DNA of 64,000 nt from Falciphora oryzae (Eukaryota; Ascomycota; Sordariomycetes; Magnaporthales; Magnaporthaceae): assembly GCA_000733355.1 (NCBI GenBank), contig JNVV01000019.1:167047-231046 (forward strand), written 5' to 3'. Positions 45,658 through 56,405 of this stretch are shown in pieces (positions within the stretch are counted from its first letter, which is position 1; each line of letters opens with the position of its first letter). The notes beneath the pieces were generated by a model. It was given only the letters and a program-made list of their open reading frames with translations. It did no database searches and was not told where the DNA came from. A program made the translations under genes and the position numbers.

Positions 45658-47541
45658 TCACCCGGCGTGCTCGACAATCTCGTTGACCAGGTCGCCCTTC
45701 TTGTCGTCGTAGTAGTGGCACATCTGCGAGGGCAGGGGGATCTCCTTGTAGTCGTCGTCCTCGCCCAGGATGTTGAGGTTGATGTTTGCCGACTTGCTGG
45801 TGAAGATCTTTGTCGAGGCGCTCTCGCGGCTGAAGTAGACCTGGGCGCCGTCGATCTGGTCCATGAGCACCGTCGGGATACTGCCCATGACCTGGAGGCC
45901 AAAGTTTGCCGACTTGACCACGTCCACCGTCGACACGAGCGAGTCCACCACGAGCGACAGCCGGTTGGTGTTCTCGATCGTCACCGCATTGGCCTTGCCC
46001 TTTACGATGATGGTCGTCGCGCTGCACTTGCTGATCAGGATCGACTGTGACATGTTGGCCTCGACCTCGATCGGCAGCGCCTCCTTTTCAAAGTTTTCCT
46101 ACAAGAGGCGGGTAGGTAAGCACATGAGAGTATCGCGCGGTCGCACCAAAAGACATGGAAAGTTTCCACTTACGATGGTCCACTTGTTTCCTTCCAGCTC
46201 CTTCTTGGGCGGCTTCTTGATGCGCATGCTCTCCGGCTTCGGCTTCTTACCCGGAGCCGGGCTCTTGCCGCGGACGGAGCCCTCACGGTCCGGCACGGTG
46301 CTCCCAGCCCTCAGGGCCGGGTTTTTGTGCGTCATCTCGGACTTGTCCACCTTACGCAGGCCCTTGGTGACGTCCTCGCCCCTGTTGAGTTCCGAGAATA
46401 CGGCGTTGATGCCCGTCGCCGTGGCGGGGGCGGCGCCCTCCTCCTTGATCTTCAGGACCGGAGGGGGACCCGGTGGGGGCGGCGGGGGAGGGCCTCCAGC
46501 GGCGGCGGGAGCCCCCGGGGGAGGACGAGGCACGGCTGGGAGCGGGGTCAAGGACTTAAGCACCTGCTCCGCGGGCGCTCCCTGCGGGTTCCACGGGATG
46601 CCATTGGAGAAGTACTGCTTGACGTACTCGGCCAGATCCTTGAACAGCTGCAGCAGCGCGCCGGCCCATTGGACGTGTTCGGGATCCCTGTGCAGCAGAG
46701 CAGAGGTGGCCACAGTCAGAGGGAGTCACATTTCCGTGTCGGGGAGGGTCGTGCTTACTTCTCCTTGTGCTGCATCCGGACCTTGTTCGCAAACAGTTGA
46801 GCGCTGTCGGCACAGCTCTCAACATGCTTGTAAGGCTTGGTGTCGACCGTGACCCAGGCCAGGACCATGATGCCCTCAGCGACGGTGCTTAGGTGGTGGA
46901 AGACATCGGAGCCGCGGTTGTTGTCCTTGAGATTCTGCGCGCCCATTATGCAGTCGCTGGTGGGCTTCAGCAGGTCCTGGTACACGGACATCTCTGAGCC
47001 GTTCAGGTCGGGCTTTTTGGACTTGGTCGTGATCAGGAGGAATTGGCGCTGAGCCTGGAGGCCCTTGAGCAGGATGACGGCCTGTTGGGGGCGGTTAGCC
47101 GCCGTCCTGTGTTTCTCGGCCTCTCTTTCATGCCACAACTCACCTGCTCGGCCACAAGCCCCCCAATCTTCTCGCTGAGCTTGACATAGGCGGCGGCAGA
47201 GGAGCTTATCAGGGTATCAAACTCCTCGATGGATTCAGGAACCGACTCGGCGGGCGGGGCGGGGGCTGTGGCCGGCGCTGCGGGTGGCGCGGGAGAGGTG
47301 CCAGGAGTCGCGGCAGTGGTCTGCAGGCCCGGGACAGCCTGTGGCAGCTCGATCGTAGACGAAGCTATGTCCTCGAGCCGAGCGGTCGCGGCTTCGAGTC
47401 TAGGGAGGGACGGGCGCACGTCAGCACGGCACACGCTTGGGAGGGCAGCTGGCTCGGAGACAGTCAGGGGGAGGTAGCGAGGCAGGCGAGCACGCACCGC
47501 TTGATGAGCGTGGTCAGGTTATGCATGTTGTTGGTCGCCAT
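45658..47541 (-). CDS. SRV2: Adenylyl cyclase-associated protein (CAP/Srv2)
   Basis: Actin-monomer recycling protein that also binds adenylyl cyclase and links Ras/cAMP signalling to the cytoskeleton. Five exons on the minus strand: 47541-47498, 47399-47144, 47081-46759, 46687-46174 and 46098-45658, giving about 525 aa. Order: a short N-terminal cyclase-binding coil (MATNNMHNLTTLIKR-LEAATARLEDIA), an Ala/Pro linker, the helical folded domain (residues about 90-260), a proline-rich run (PPPPPPPGPPP), a WH2-like actin-binding segment (RKVDKSEMTHKNP), and the C-terminal CARP beta-helix starting near KWTIENFEKEAL. The stop follows NEIVEHAG. All four joins keep frame. Confidence 0.95.
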
Positions 47542-48745
47542 TGTCGCGCGCAAGGGGCTTGTCACCGCGTTCTCTTCTTGTTTGGGTCAGGGTTGCGCTT
47601 GCTGGCCCGGTACCGTCTTTGGGCCTTCTGGGGGGCGTGGGAAGTCGCCTGAGCTCAGCTTCGACGTGTGACGTTAGTATAGCTTGGGCACGGGCCCACA
47701 GGCGGCGTCTCCAAGAATCTTAAGCCCGCAGGTTTGGGAAGAATATTTGGGGTTATCAAGCGTCGCCAGGACGAAGAGCAGCGCGTTTGATCACTAGTAT
47801 ATACGTGAGTATTCTAGGCAGCCGTTTTTCCTCGCAGTGTCTCGCAGCTGTCGGCTGATGAAGATCGCGAGATGCACGCAACGCCTCAGAGCCGCCAGGT
47901 CGCAGTGGGTAAAGTTGTCCAAGAGTGGGGCCGCTAATCCCTGGCATAATCTGCCCCCACCGGCGTGTTTCCATGATGATGGGCGGTCGATGAACTGAAG
48001 AAGAGTCGTCCATGCTACGGTGTGGAAGGTTGGGAACCCAGACAGGCGGGATTCATGGTCTCGAAATAACTGTATCAGCATATAACATACCTCTCTTGGA
48101 GTGTAGTTTCTTGTACTGCTTTCTTCTTGTTGTTCTCCTTCGATATACAATGAATCCTGTCTCGTCCTCACATAGATATCACAGGTAGAAACTCAACCTC
48201 CCTGGACAGCTATAGCGGCTATTTGATTCCATAGACTACTGTCTGCTACATGCTTCGACTTACACACAATGAGTGTGCCACGTACCAATGTAGTGTGGGC
48301 GCAGGTCAACGGCAGCTTGACGCAACCCGTCACCGTTGTTTGCCTCCATCTTGTCAATTAGAGGCACGCTAGTGGCCGAAACCCGCCCGTTCCCTTGGTG
48401 CGCCCCCACATCCCCGCATGCTGCTTCCCCGAGCCCCGAACCGAGCTCCCATTGCCGGCCTTTTTTTGAGACGAACTTCTTTTCTCTCGCCAGCTTAACT
48501 TTCATGTTTTCTTTCAACCGACCCAACTTGTACTCGTAGAAGCTTTTCTTCCGCATTTCCGTTCCCCATTGACTTTCTGTGACGAGTCGTTTTCGCCTAT
48601 ATCGGCCATCCTCATCTTTGTTAGCTGTCCATTGTCAAGCAAGCGCCATTCGTTTATCGTCACCTACATCTTCACCGTCTCTCCGATCTCGGTCGCTTCG
48701 TCCCTAGCCTAGCTCGAGGTTCGCTCACTAGCTAGCCCTGTCACG
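47542..48745. promoter_or_regulatory. Divergent upstream region, CAP and lactate dehydrogenase
   Basis: 1204 bp between outward-facing starts. A 125-codon minus-strand frame (47794-48171) is open but has no ATG or recognised domain. No regulatory element was identified. Confidence 0.5.
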
Positions 48746-50350
48746 ATGACCCTGTCAGGCATGGAAGTGGCCAAACACAACAGCAAGGACTCTTGCTGGG
48801 TTGTTGTTCATGGCAAAGCCTACGATGTGACCGAATTCCTACCAGAGCATCCCGGAGGTACCAAGATAATCCTCAAGTATGCTGGCAAGGATGCCACCGA
48901 GGAGTTCGATCCTATCCACCCCCCTGACACGCTCGACAAGTATCTGGACAAGTCCAAACATCTTGGTCCCGTGGACATGAGCACCGTCAGCAGGTTAACC
49001 AGGGAGGTGGACCCCGACGAGGAGGAGAGGCTGAAGCGCGCAGCCGCCATCCCCTCACTTGAGCAATGCTACAACTTGCTGGACTTTGAGGCGGTTGCGT
49101 CGAGAGTTATGAAAAAGACCGCCTGGGGGTACTACTCAAGCGCTGCCGATGACGAGATTGTAAGCGCGGACCTCTTACATTCTCTGCATTCCCGATCAAG
49201 GCGGCGACAGTCCTGTTTTATGGGTGTGCCGCAGCGCTAGACTAGCTTGACGAACAGTCACTGACCGCTACTATTACAGACTCTTCGTGAGAACCACTCG
49301 GCCTTTCACCGTATCTGGTTTAGGCCCAAGATTCTCATAGATGTTGAGAACGTCGACATCTCGACGACCATGCTGGGTACCAAAACGGACGCCCCGTTCT
49401 ACGTCACCGCCACGGCGCTGGGCAAGCTGGGCAACCCAGACGGGGAGGTCTGCCTAACCAAGGCGTCAGGAAAGCACGGGATCATTCAGATGATCCCGAC
49501 GCTCGCGTCATGCTCGTTTGATGAGATCATGGACGCTGCGAAGGCGGATCAGATCCAGTGGCTGCAGCTGTACGTCAACAAGGACCGTGAGGTGACCAAG
49601 CGCATCGTGCAGCATGCGGAGCGCCGAGGGTGCAAGGGATTGTTCATCACGGTGGATGCGCCGCAGCTAGGCCGACGCGAGAAGGACATGCGATCGAAAT
49701 TCACCGACGAGGGCACCGACGTTCAGCGGGGCGAGACGACGGACACTTCTCAGGGCGCCGCGCGGGCCATCTCGAGCTTCATCGATCCGGCGCTTGCGTG
49801 GAAGGACATGGCGTGGTTCCGGAGCATCACCAAGATGCCTATCGTAATCAAGGGCGTGCAGCGGGTCGAGGATGTTATCAAGGCGGCCGAGGCTGGGCTG
49901 GACGGCGTTGTGCTTTCGAACCACGGCGGTCGGCAGCTCGAGTTCGCGCGCTCTGGCATTGAGATCTTGGCAGAGACCATGCCTGTTCTCCATCGTATGG
50001 GCCTGGCGGATAAGATCGAGGTCTACATCGACGGAGGCATCCGGCGTGGCACCGATGTGCTCAAGGCCCTTTGCCTCGGTGCCAAGGGCGTGGGCATCGG
50101 GAGGCCGTTCCTGTACGCCATGTCGGCGTATGGTGTCGATGGCGTCGACCGGGCCATGCAGCTGCTCAAGGACGAGCTTGAAATGAACATGCGCCTTCTC
50201 GGCTGCACAAGCGTGGATCAGCTCAACCCCTCCCTGATCGACACCAAGAGCCTGTTCAACCACGGAAACGGGACGCCGATAGACAACCTATCTCATACCG
50301 TCTACAGTCCCCTCAGCGACCCACCGCAGAGGACGGGGGCAAAGCTGTGA
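48746..50350 (+). CDS. CYB2: Cytochrome b2-like L-lactate dehydrogenase (cyt b5 + FMN), ends in AKL
   Basis: Flavocytochrome of the 2-hydroxyacid dehydrogenase family: FMN oxidises L-lactate (or a similar acid) and a fused b5 domain accepts electrons. Exons are 48746-49159 and 49280-50350, giving 494 aa. The b5 domain starts at once ([18 protein letters not shown]), with the heme ligand in EHPGGTKI and a second His in FDPIHPP. The FMN domain has [33 protein letters not shown], the catalytic [10 protein letters not shown] and [14 protein letters not shown]. Yeast Cyb2 carries about 80 residues of bipartite mitochondrial leader; here there is none, and the C terminus is TGAKL, a type 1 peroxisomal signal. 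Peroxisomal location is inferred; the substrate could be another hydroxyacid. Confidence 0.9.
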
Positions 50351-51770
50351 GGGGGGATGAGAGCGATTTATGCCTATGGGTGGTGACGTGTTTATGATAT
50401 AGTTCGGATTTGATTAGGCTAAGTTAGACAGCAGTCAATTTTAGGTACAGCAGCTTCTCGAAAAACCTAAACAACCAGACGTTATGCACTCCGGGAAGGT
50501 TATTCGATAGAGGTGGGACCGAACGAGATGGCCAAATTATAGTTGTTTTCCAACAAGGAGTCCCTACCCTGACGGAGAGAGCACTGGAGGCTACGATGAG
50601 AGCGTGCACCGTCAAGCCGGGAGACTCCCGGGGTGCTCTCCGAGGAAGCGAATCGAAGGGCATATTCAACTGCACTAATGCAAGTCATTTCTTAAGCCGA
50701 GGCCAGTAAGAGGACAAGAGGCATGCAGCTAGCCCTGCAGGCGCATGCATGTGACCCCGGATCCGACATCTGCCCAGAGTCAGATCCATCACACAGTCTC
50801 TACCCGGGCGAGTTGTCCAGTCGCACACCGTCGGGCTCGCCAGGTGAGCCAGGCATGGAGAGAATTGCATCATCATCATCAGCGTCTTTGTAACTGCGCC
50901 ACGACCCCCCGCGTAGATCCTGAGACTGAACGAGGGCGCCGCCGCTTTTCCGGCTGTTGTTTCCACCGCACGCCTCGGTCTTGTTGCCGCGTGGGTATGT
51001 ACCTGTTGTGTGATCGGTGCAAGAGAGGACCATTGTGATCGAGGCCATTGAAAGGGGCAGGTTATGAATGGGATGAGTGTGTGGCACTTGGCTTATCGTG
51101 CAGGTGGCTATGTGTGATGTCCATCTGTAGCCAATCCCAAATCAATTGCGAATAGCGCTTCCTGCAGCACAATGTAGAACCTCAACTTGGGGCTGGATGG
51201 CACTGAATCCAGCTTGTCAACCATTTGCTTTCCCCCAAATACCAACATAGACAGGGTATTAGAACGAGCCCCGGTCGCGCGGTCACCGGACCATTCAAGG
51301 GATCCTATTGGCAAGCGGAGTTCAGCAGGCACAAAAAACAGGCCCCCGCACCCTCACCCGCGATTGTCGCCGCCTGACTGTCGCTTTTCCGGCCTGTCTT
51401 TTCCTACACCACCCACGCTCTTTTGCTCTCCTTTCTCTCGTCATTTGTTTCGTTCTTTTCTTTTTACCCGGGGTGATTCAAGGGTTGCTGAGTTTCTTTT
51501 TCTTCGTCTGTCATTTCGTCGTTTCATTTCTGCTTCCCCACTGCCGGCCTGGGCAGATCGACCATTGTTTACTGCCCTACGGACATCTTCCGATCGCCAC
51601 TCTGAGGGCCAGAGTGAGCAAGCACTGGAGGATGTCGCCGAGAACCTGAGGCGGAATACCCTCCCCTCAGCTCCAGGTTATCAGAATCTCCCTAATCCCT
51701 TGCGTAGGACGTCGATTTTGGCGCGGATTTGGGAAATCGTAAACGCCGCTGCGCCCGAACTGCGCCCGCC
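50351..51770. other. Intergenic upstream of the Rab gene
   Basis: 1.4 kb without a recognised gene. A plus-strand frame runs from 51187 into the Rab gene in another phase and is most likely 5' UTR; the stretch 51410-51560 is pyrimidine-rich, as in fungal promoters and 5' UTRs. Confidence 0.55.
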
Positions 51771-52918
51771 ATGTCGTCGCTCGAGGCCAAGATCGTGGTG
51801 GTCGGCTCCCAGGGGGTGGGGAAGACATCGCTGGTTATGCGATATTGCAAAGGATCATTCAACCCGGCACAGGTTACGTCGACTGTCGGCGCAAGTTTCC
51901 TGGCCAAGCGCGTCGTGGACAGCGACACAGACACAGTCGTGCGACTGCAAATATGGGACACTGGTATGTGCGCTCCAGCGCCCCTCCTTGCATCGGTCCG
52001 GAGAGATTTGTGTCTTTGTTGGTAGTCGCTAGCTGACAGCCTGCGCCCTTCTTTTGCGACACCGGCATAGCCGGCCAAGAGCGCTTCCGATCGATATCGA
52101 AACTCTACTACCGCGGCGCGAACGCATGCATCCTGTGCTACAGCATCACGGACGCGCAGTCGTTCGCAGAAATGGGCCTCTGGCTCAAGGAGCTCCGGCG
52201 AAACCTACCGTCCGACATCGTCCTGCACGTCGTGGGGACAAAGGCCGACATCGTGGCGCGCGACCCCGCGCGGCGCGAGGTGCCGTTCGAGCGCTGCATC
52301 GCCTACGTCGCCGAGAACCTGGCCCCGGGCCAAAGCAGCACCCCGCCCGCGACCGCGACCCCGCTGCTGCCGGGCAGTGACGGCCTGTATCCAGGGAACG
52401 GCGGCCCCTCAACCTCGTTCATGACGCCGCCGCTGCTGCCCAGCGCCGAGCCGCGCAGCCCGAGCTCCAAGCGCAGCAGCGGCTTCTGGGGCATGGAGGT
52501 CGGCTGGGACGCCTGCCACGAGATCTCGGCCGAGAGCGGCGAGGGTGTCGAGGAGGTCTTCCGCGTCGTCACGCGCAAGCTGGTCGAGCAGAACCGCAAG
52601 ATGCAGCAGGCGCTGCTGGCCGCCGCCGCGACGCCCGGGATCGGCCCCGGTCCCGGCGGCGGCGGGTATGGGGCCGATGGATCTCACGGGAACCTGATGC
52701 CCAATGGAGGCGGGGCGGGGGGCTTCGACGAGTCTGCCGTGGCGGGCTACTTCGACGCGAACCCGCGCGGCAGCTTCCGCGTCGGCAGGGACCGGAGGAG
52801 CTGGCTCTTCTCCCCCGGCATGTCCCCAGCCATACCCGTGGACCAGGCCGCGGCGTCCTCGCGGAGCGGCGAGCAGGGCGGCGAGGATGTCGTTGCAAGG
52901 CGCCGGGGTTGCTGCTAA
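51771..52918 (+). CDS. Rab-family small GTPase with insert and C-terminal extension
   Basis: Membrane-traffic GTPase, most like the Rab24-type branch, but not securely assigned. Exons are 51771-51963 and 52071-52918, giving 346 aa against about 200-220 for a normal Rab. The P-loop GSQGVGKT (12-19) and WDTAGQERF (62-70, rebuilt across the intron) are canonical. G4 reads GTKAD (120-124), with Thr in place of the usual Asn. A Pro/Ser/Gly-rich insert of about 60 residues (149-208) separates G4 from a degenerate G5 (ISAESGEG). A low-complexity tail of about 100 residues precedes the C-terminal RRRGCC, a double-Cys geranylgeranylation motif, so the frame is intact and functional-looking. Confidence 0.9.
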
Positions 52919-53973
52919 GCAGACTGTCGTCGTGTGAGATCAGCCGGCCTGTTTCCCCCACTCACAAGAAAATCTCCCCCTTCCTCCAACCTTCCTAATA
53001 ACCCTCATCCTACCTCAACTTGCTCACCATCTTTCTTTGCAATCATGGACCCTTATTTGGCTCAGGTGGCTTTCGGAGCGAGCGAGTTTTGCAGCGACTG
53101 TGACGACACGATACTCGGGGCCAGACACGGGTTTTATTAAGAAGGGGGTGTGACTCTTGGCTGAGAGAGACCATTGCTTCCTCGTTTTCCCTCCCTTTTT
53201 TTTTTTTTTTTTTAATCTCCTCTCACACTCATCTGTATCTCTTTCTGGTCCGTTGGATTTTCCTCGGACTCACGGTTATTTGCATTTTCCCTCGCATTTG
53301 TTTCTTGAACTCTATCCACGCAACAAGTTCTTTGTTTATTTTAGGGTTTCTGTTGGTATTCTGGGCGCGGCACTTTGGTAACGGCATTCATCCAGGCAAA
53401 GGCAAAGTCAAAGGCGTGGAAGGGCAAAGGGAGCGGTTAATATCGTTAGGTCTACTACATACGCCCAACTCTTGGGCTCATAATTTGGTTCGTCGCAGCA
53501 CGCAAGCGTTGACGACGAGTCGGGTTTACCGTGCCAGTTCAAGCGGCGCCTGTCTACTGGATACTGCTTCCTGCAACGCTGAACCACATGCTAAATGGCA
53601 TACGTCTTCCGCCCCCAAATGCACGCTCGGCTCAGCATGCATGAGTTCGATACCTTTGACGTAAGATTGCGTGGGGTTGGATTGTATCCCTGCTGGCTCC
53701 GTCCACTGCCGGTGTCTGCCACCGGGGCACCCTAAATTTTTATCCAACAAAAATGCTTTTTTTTTATCTAATCCATCTTATCAGCCGAACCCCTCCTTGA
53801 CCCTTTTTTATTTTCCTCCCCGAATGCGACAGGAACTGCAGGTTGCAGGCACCAAGGCGCATTTGGCAAGCGGAAACTTTCTCACACATTCTTGCGTCCG
53901 ACTCCCTTTTGGGGACATTTTACTGTTGGATCCTGAACCCCTTGTTACTTCGATCCCTTTATTCCCTCGCACC
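52919..53973. other. Intergenic between Rab and DOHH genes
   Basis: 1055 bp with no recognised gene. A T18 tract lies at 53196-53213 and a second T run near 53756-53765. Presumed Rab 3' UTR and DOHH promoter. Confidence 0.55.
53196..53213. repeat. T18 homopolymer
   Basis: About eighteen T after the Rab gene. Confidence 0.85.
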
Positions 53974-55044
53974 ATGGCACCAGCGGCGGACGTGCAGGCG
54001 TCGCCCGCGGCGGACCCCACCATCGCGTCGCTGCGCAAGACACTCTGCGCCGAGGACGGCCAGCTCGCGCTCCGGTTCCGCGCGCTCTTCTCGCTCAAGC
54101 ACATGGCGAAGCACTCGGGTGACGACGTGACCTCGCGGGCGGCCGTCGACGCCATCGCCGCCGCCCTCACGTCCCCCTCGGCGCTCCTGAAGCACGAGCT
54201 CGCCTACTGCCTGGGCCAGACGGGCGTCCCCTCGGCCGAGCCCTACCTCGTGTCCGTCCTCTCGGACCTGGACGAGGACCCCATGTGCAGGCATGAAGCC
54301 GCCGAGGCCCTCGGCGCTCTTGGAAACACGAGCAGCCTCGAGGTCTTGCGCCGCTTCCGAGACAGGCCCGGCGAGCAGGTGGTGGTGACGGAGACGTGCG
54401 AGATCGCAATCGATAGGATAAACTGGGAGAACTCAGAGGAGCGGGCAAAGGAGAAGCTCAAGCAGAGGCAAGTCTTGTTTTTCATTTTGCTCAACATGCT
54501 ATGTGACGACTGACATCCCTTTGTGCCACAAAAAAATAGCGATTTCGCCTCGGTCGATCCTGCTCCGCCCATGGCGCAACAAAACGACGAGAACGTGCAA
54601 AAGCTGGGTGAGACGCTCATGGATACATCCAAGCCTCTCTTCCAACGATACCGCGCCATGTTTGCTTTGCGGGATCTCGCTTCTCCCCCCGACCTCCCGA
54701 CCGCCGTGCCTGCAGTCCTGGCTCTCGCCCGCGGGCTCGAGGATGAATCTGCTCTGTTCCGCCACGAAATTGCGTTTGTGTTCGGACAGCTGTCCCACCC
54801 GGCCTCTATCCCCGCGCTAACCGCGGCGCTGAGCAACGTCGAGGAGGCGAGCATGGTTCGTCACGAGGCCGCCGAAGCGCTGGGTGGACTTGGAGAGGAG
54901 GAAGGTGTCGAGGCCACGCTGCGGAAGTTCCTGAATGACAAGGAGCAGGTCGTGCGAGAGAGCTGCATTGTCGCGCTGGATATGGCCGAGTACGAGAAGA
55001 GTGGGCAGACCGAGTATGCGTTGATCCCGGAAACCGCAGCTTGA
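53974..55044 (+). CDS. LIA1: Deoxyhypusine hydroxylase
   Basis: Di-iron HEAT-repeat enzyme that finishes hypusine on translation factor eIF5A. Exons are 53974-54467 and 54540-55044, giving 332 aa. The two symmetric halves each carry two His-Glu iron-ligand motifs: [12 protein letters not shown] and [14 protein letters not shown], then [12 protein letters not shown] and [14 protein letters not shown]. The intron (54468-54539) must use a GC donor (AG|GCAAGT) with an ordinary AG acceptor; this restores [15 protein letters not shown] in frame, and no GT donor nearby does so. A CTGAC branch lies about 29 bp before the acceptor. Its 3' end faces RPA12, with 255 bp between the stops. Confidence 0.94.
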
Positions 55045-55299
55045 ACGTCTCAAGTCTCTCCATGCGGCCCTTCTAAAGGTGGTCGGTTGCTGTGTAATTA
55101 TAGGGAACACGTGTATCGGTTGTCGATAGGCGTGCACATCGGCGTTTCGGGGTATAAAAAGTATGGGTTGGTCCTTGCGGTCTCGGTTTTATCGTGGTAA
55201 TACATTTATAGTCGTGCGCACTATCGGGACTTGCGGAGGGATGCTCATGTCTCAAACAAGCATCGACTCCAGGCCATCGGCTTTGCAAGTACCACAAGA

Positions 55300-55839
55300 T
55301 CAGTTGTTTTCAGCCCACCTACAGCCAAATTGCGTGTCAGTATTAGCCGTCATCAATGCAGTATCATCAGTGATCGACTGCACCACTTACCTATTCCCGC
55401 ATTCGCAGTTGTAGAAGATTGTGGACCCCTCGTCGGCGCTGCGAAGCTGGACGGCGGAAAACCGAACCTCCTTCCTCCCGCATTTTTCACAAGTCTTCTG
55501 TGTCAAAGCCTCGGTCACAAGCTCATGACGTTTGACGGTCTGCACGCTCGACAGCTGTTGGCGCAAAGGAGACGGGAAGTCGGCCGGGGTCGATCTGGTG
55601 ATGACTGTCTTGGCGGCGGCATCTGGCGTGGAAAAATTGAGGCCCGTCAATACAATGGCCTTGCCATTTCGGTTGGTTCTTTCTTTCGCCGGTCATGCGC
55701 AAGGTTGCGACGGGTTCGGCATACCTTTATTTTCAGCGCCGCAGCATTCGCAGAGTAGAATGTTCTTCTCACTTCCTTTGGATGCAGGCAAAAGATTACC
55801 GCAATCGCTGCAGAAAACCAAAGTCCCGATGGCAGACAT
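55300..55839 (-). CDS. RPA12: RNA polymerase I subunit A12
   Basis: Small zinc-ribbon subunit of Pol I responsible for RNA cleavage and termination in rRNA synthesis. Exons on the minus strand are 55839-55725, 55622-55391 and 55318-55300, giving 121 aa, the usual length. The N-terminal ribbon reads FCSDCGNLL ... LCECCGAEN. The C-terminal TFIIS-like ribbon reads CEKCGRKE ... FYNCECGNRWAENN, with the family's usual end only after splicing in a 19-base last exon. The acceptor at 55623 was preferred because it gives ENKDAAKTVITRS, matching the family, and follows a pyrimidine tract. Divergent from SCC2. Confidence 0.92.
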
Positions 55840-56405
55840 TTCTGCGCGATGACTTTACGTCCCAGGAAGAGGTGGCGGCTGTAGGCAGGTGTTTTGATTC
55901 CCTCCGGCCTTGTCTGTTGCCTTTTTTTCTCTTTAGCTCCGGTCAAGGCTGGGTTGTTCCTCTGATATTTTTGCCAGGTGGGGCTGACAGGTCGTGCACG
56001 AACCAATTCGTCACCGCTAGCTCCCAGGGTCCAGGGATCAGGGCACTGGGGTTAGGCCCATCCGCGTCGAGTCGCGGATCTATGGGCCAATCATCGAGTG
56101 GCACGCGCCAATCTGTGGGTCGCACCTTTTGCAAGGCTGCGAGCAAGCAGGCGCGAGGCAAACGCAGATGGCACCTTCCGCATCTCCTTTGTTGGAGAGC
56201 ATTGATCAACTCATCGACCGCGCAAGCCGGCAAACACGCTGTGCCTTCCAGGCAAACCCTCGCTGCCTCGCGCTCACCAACCCACGATCGCCTACAATCT
56301 GCCGTCGATACCACCGCGCCAAACCAGTGGCCAGCCAATGCCATTGGGGCACCATTCGAGGGGTCGCATACTTGCTTGGGCCATGCCCAGTCCCTGGCCG
56401 TAAAG
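55840..56405. promoter_or_regulatory. Divergent promoter region, RPA12 and SCC2
   Basis: 566 bp between outward-facing starts. Open frames cross it on the plus strand but lack a start or domain. No TATA box or named site recognised. Confidence 0.55.

Noticed and set aside
47794..48171. 125-codon minus-strand frame upstream of the lactate dehydrogenase
   Set aside because: Its composition looks protein-like, but it opens with GTG, has no ATG or clear upstream acceptor, and matches no family I know.
55682..55724. 42-bp version of RPA12 intron 1
   Set aside because: It keeps frame but is unusually short and inserts residues absent from the family; the acceptor at 55623 gives the expected sequence.
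55695..56405. Extension of SCC2 upstream of 56406
   Set aside because: The frame is open to 55695 but overlaps the divergent RPA12 exon and its promoter, and the conserved N terminus begins after 56406.
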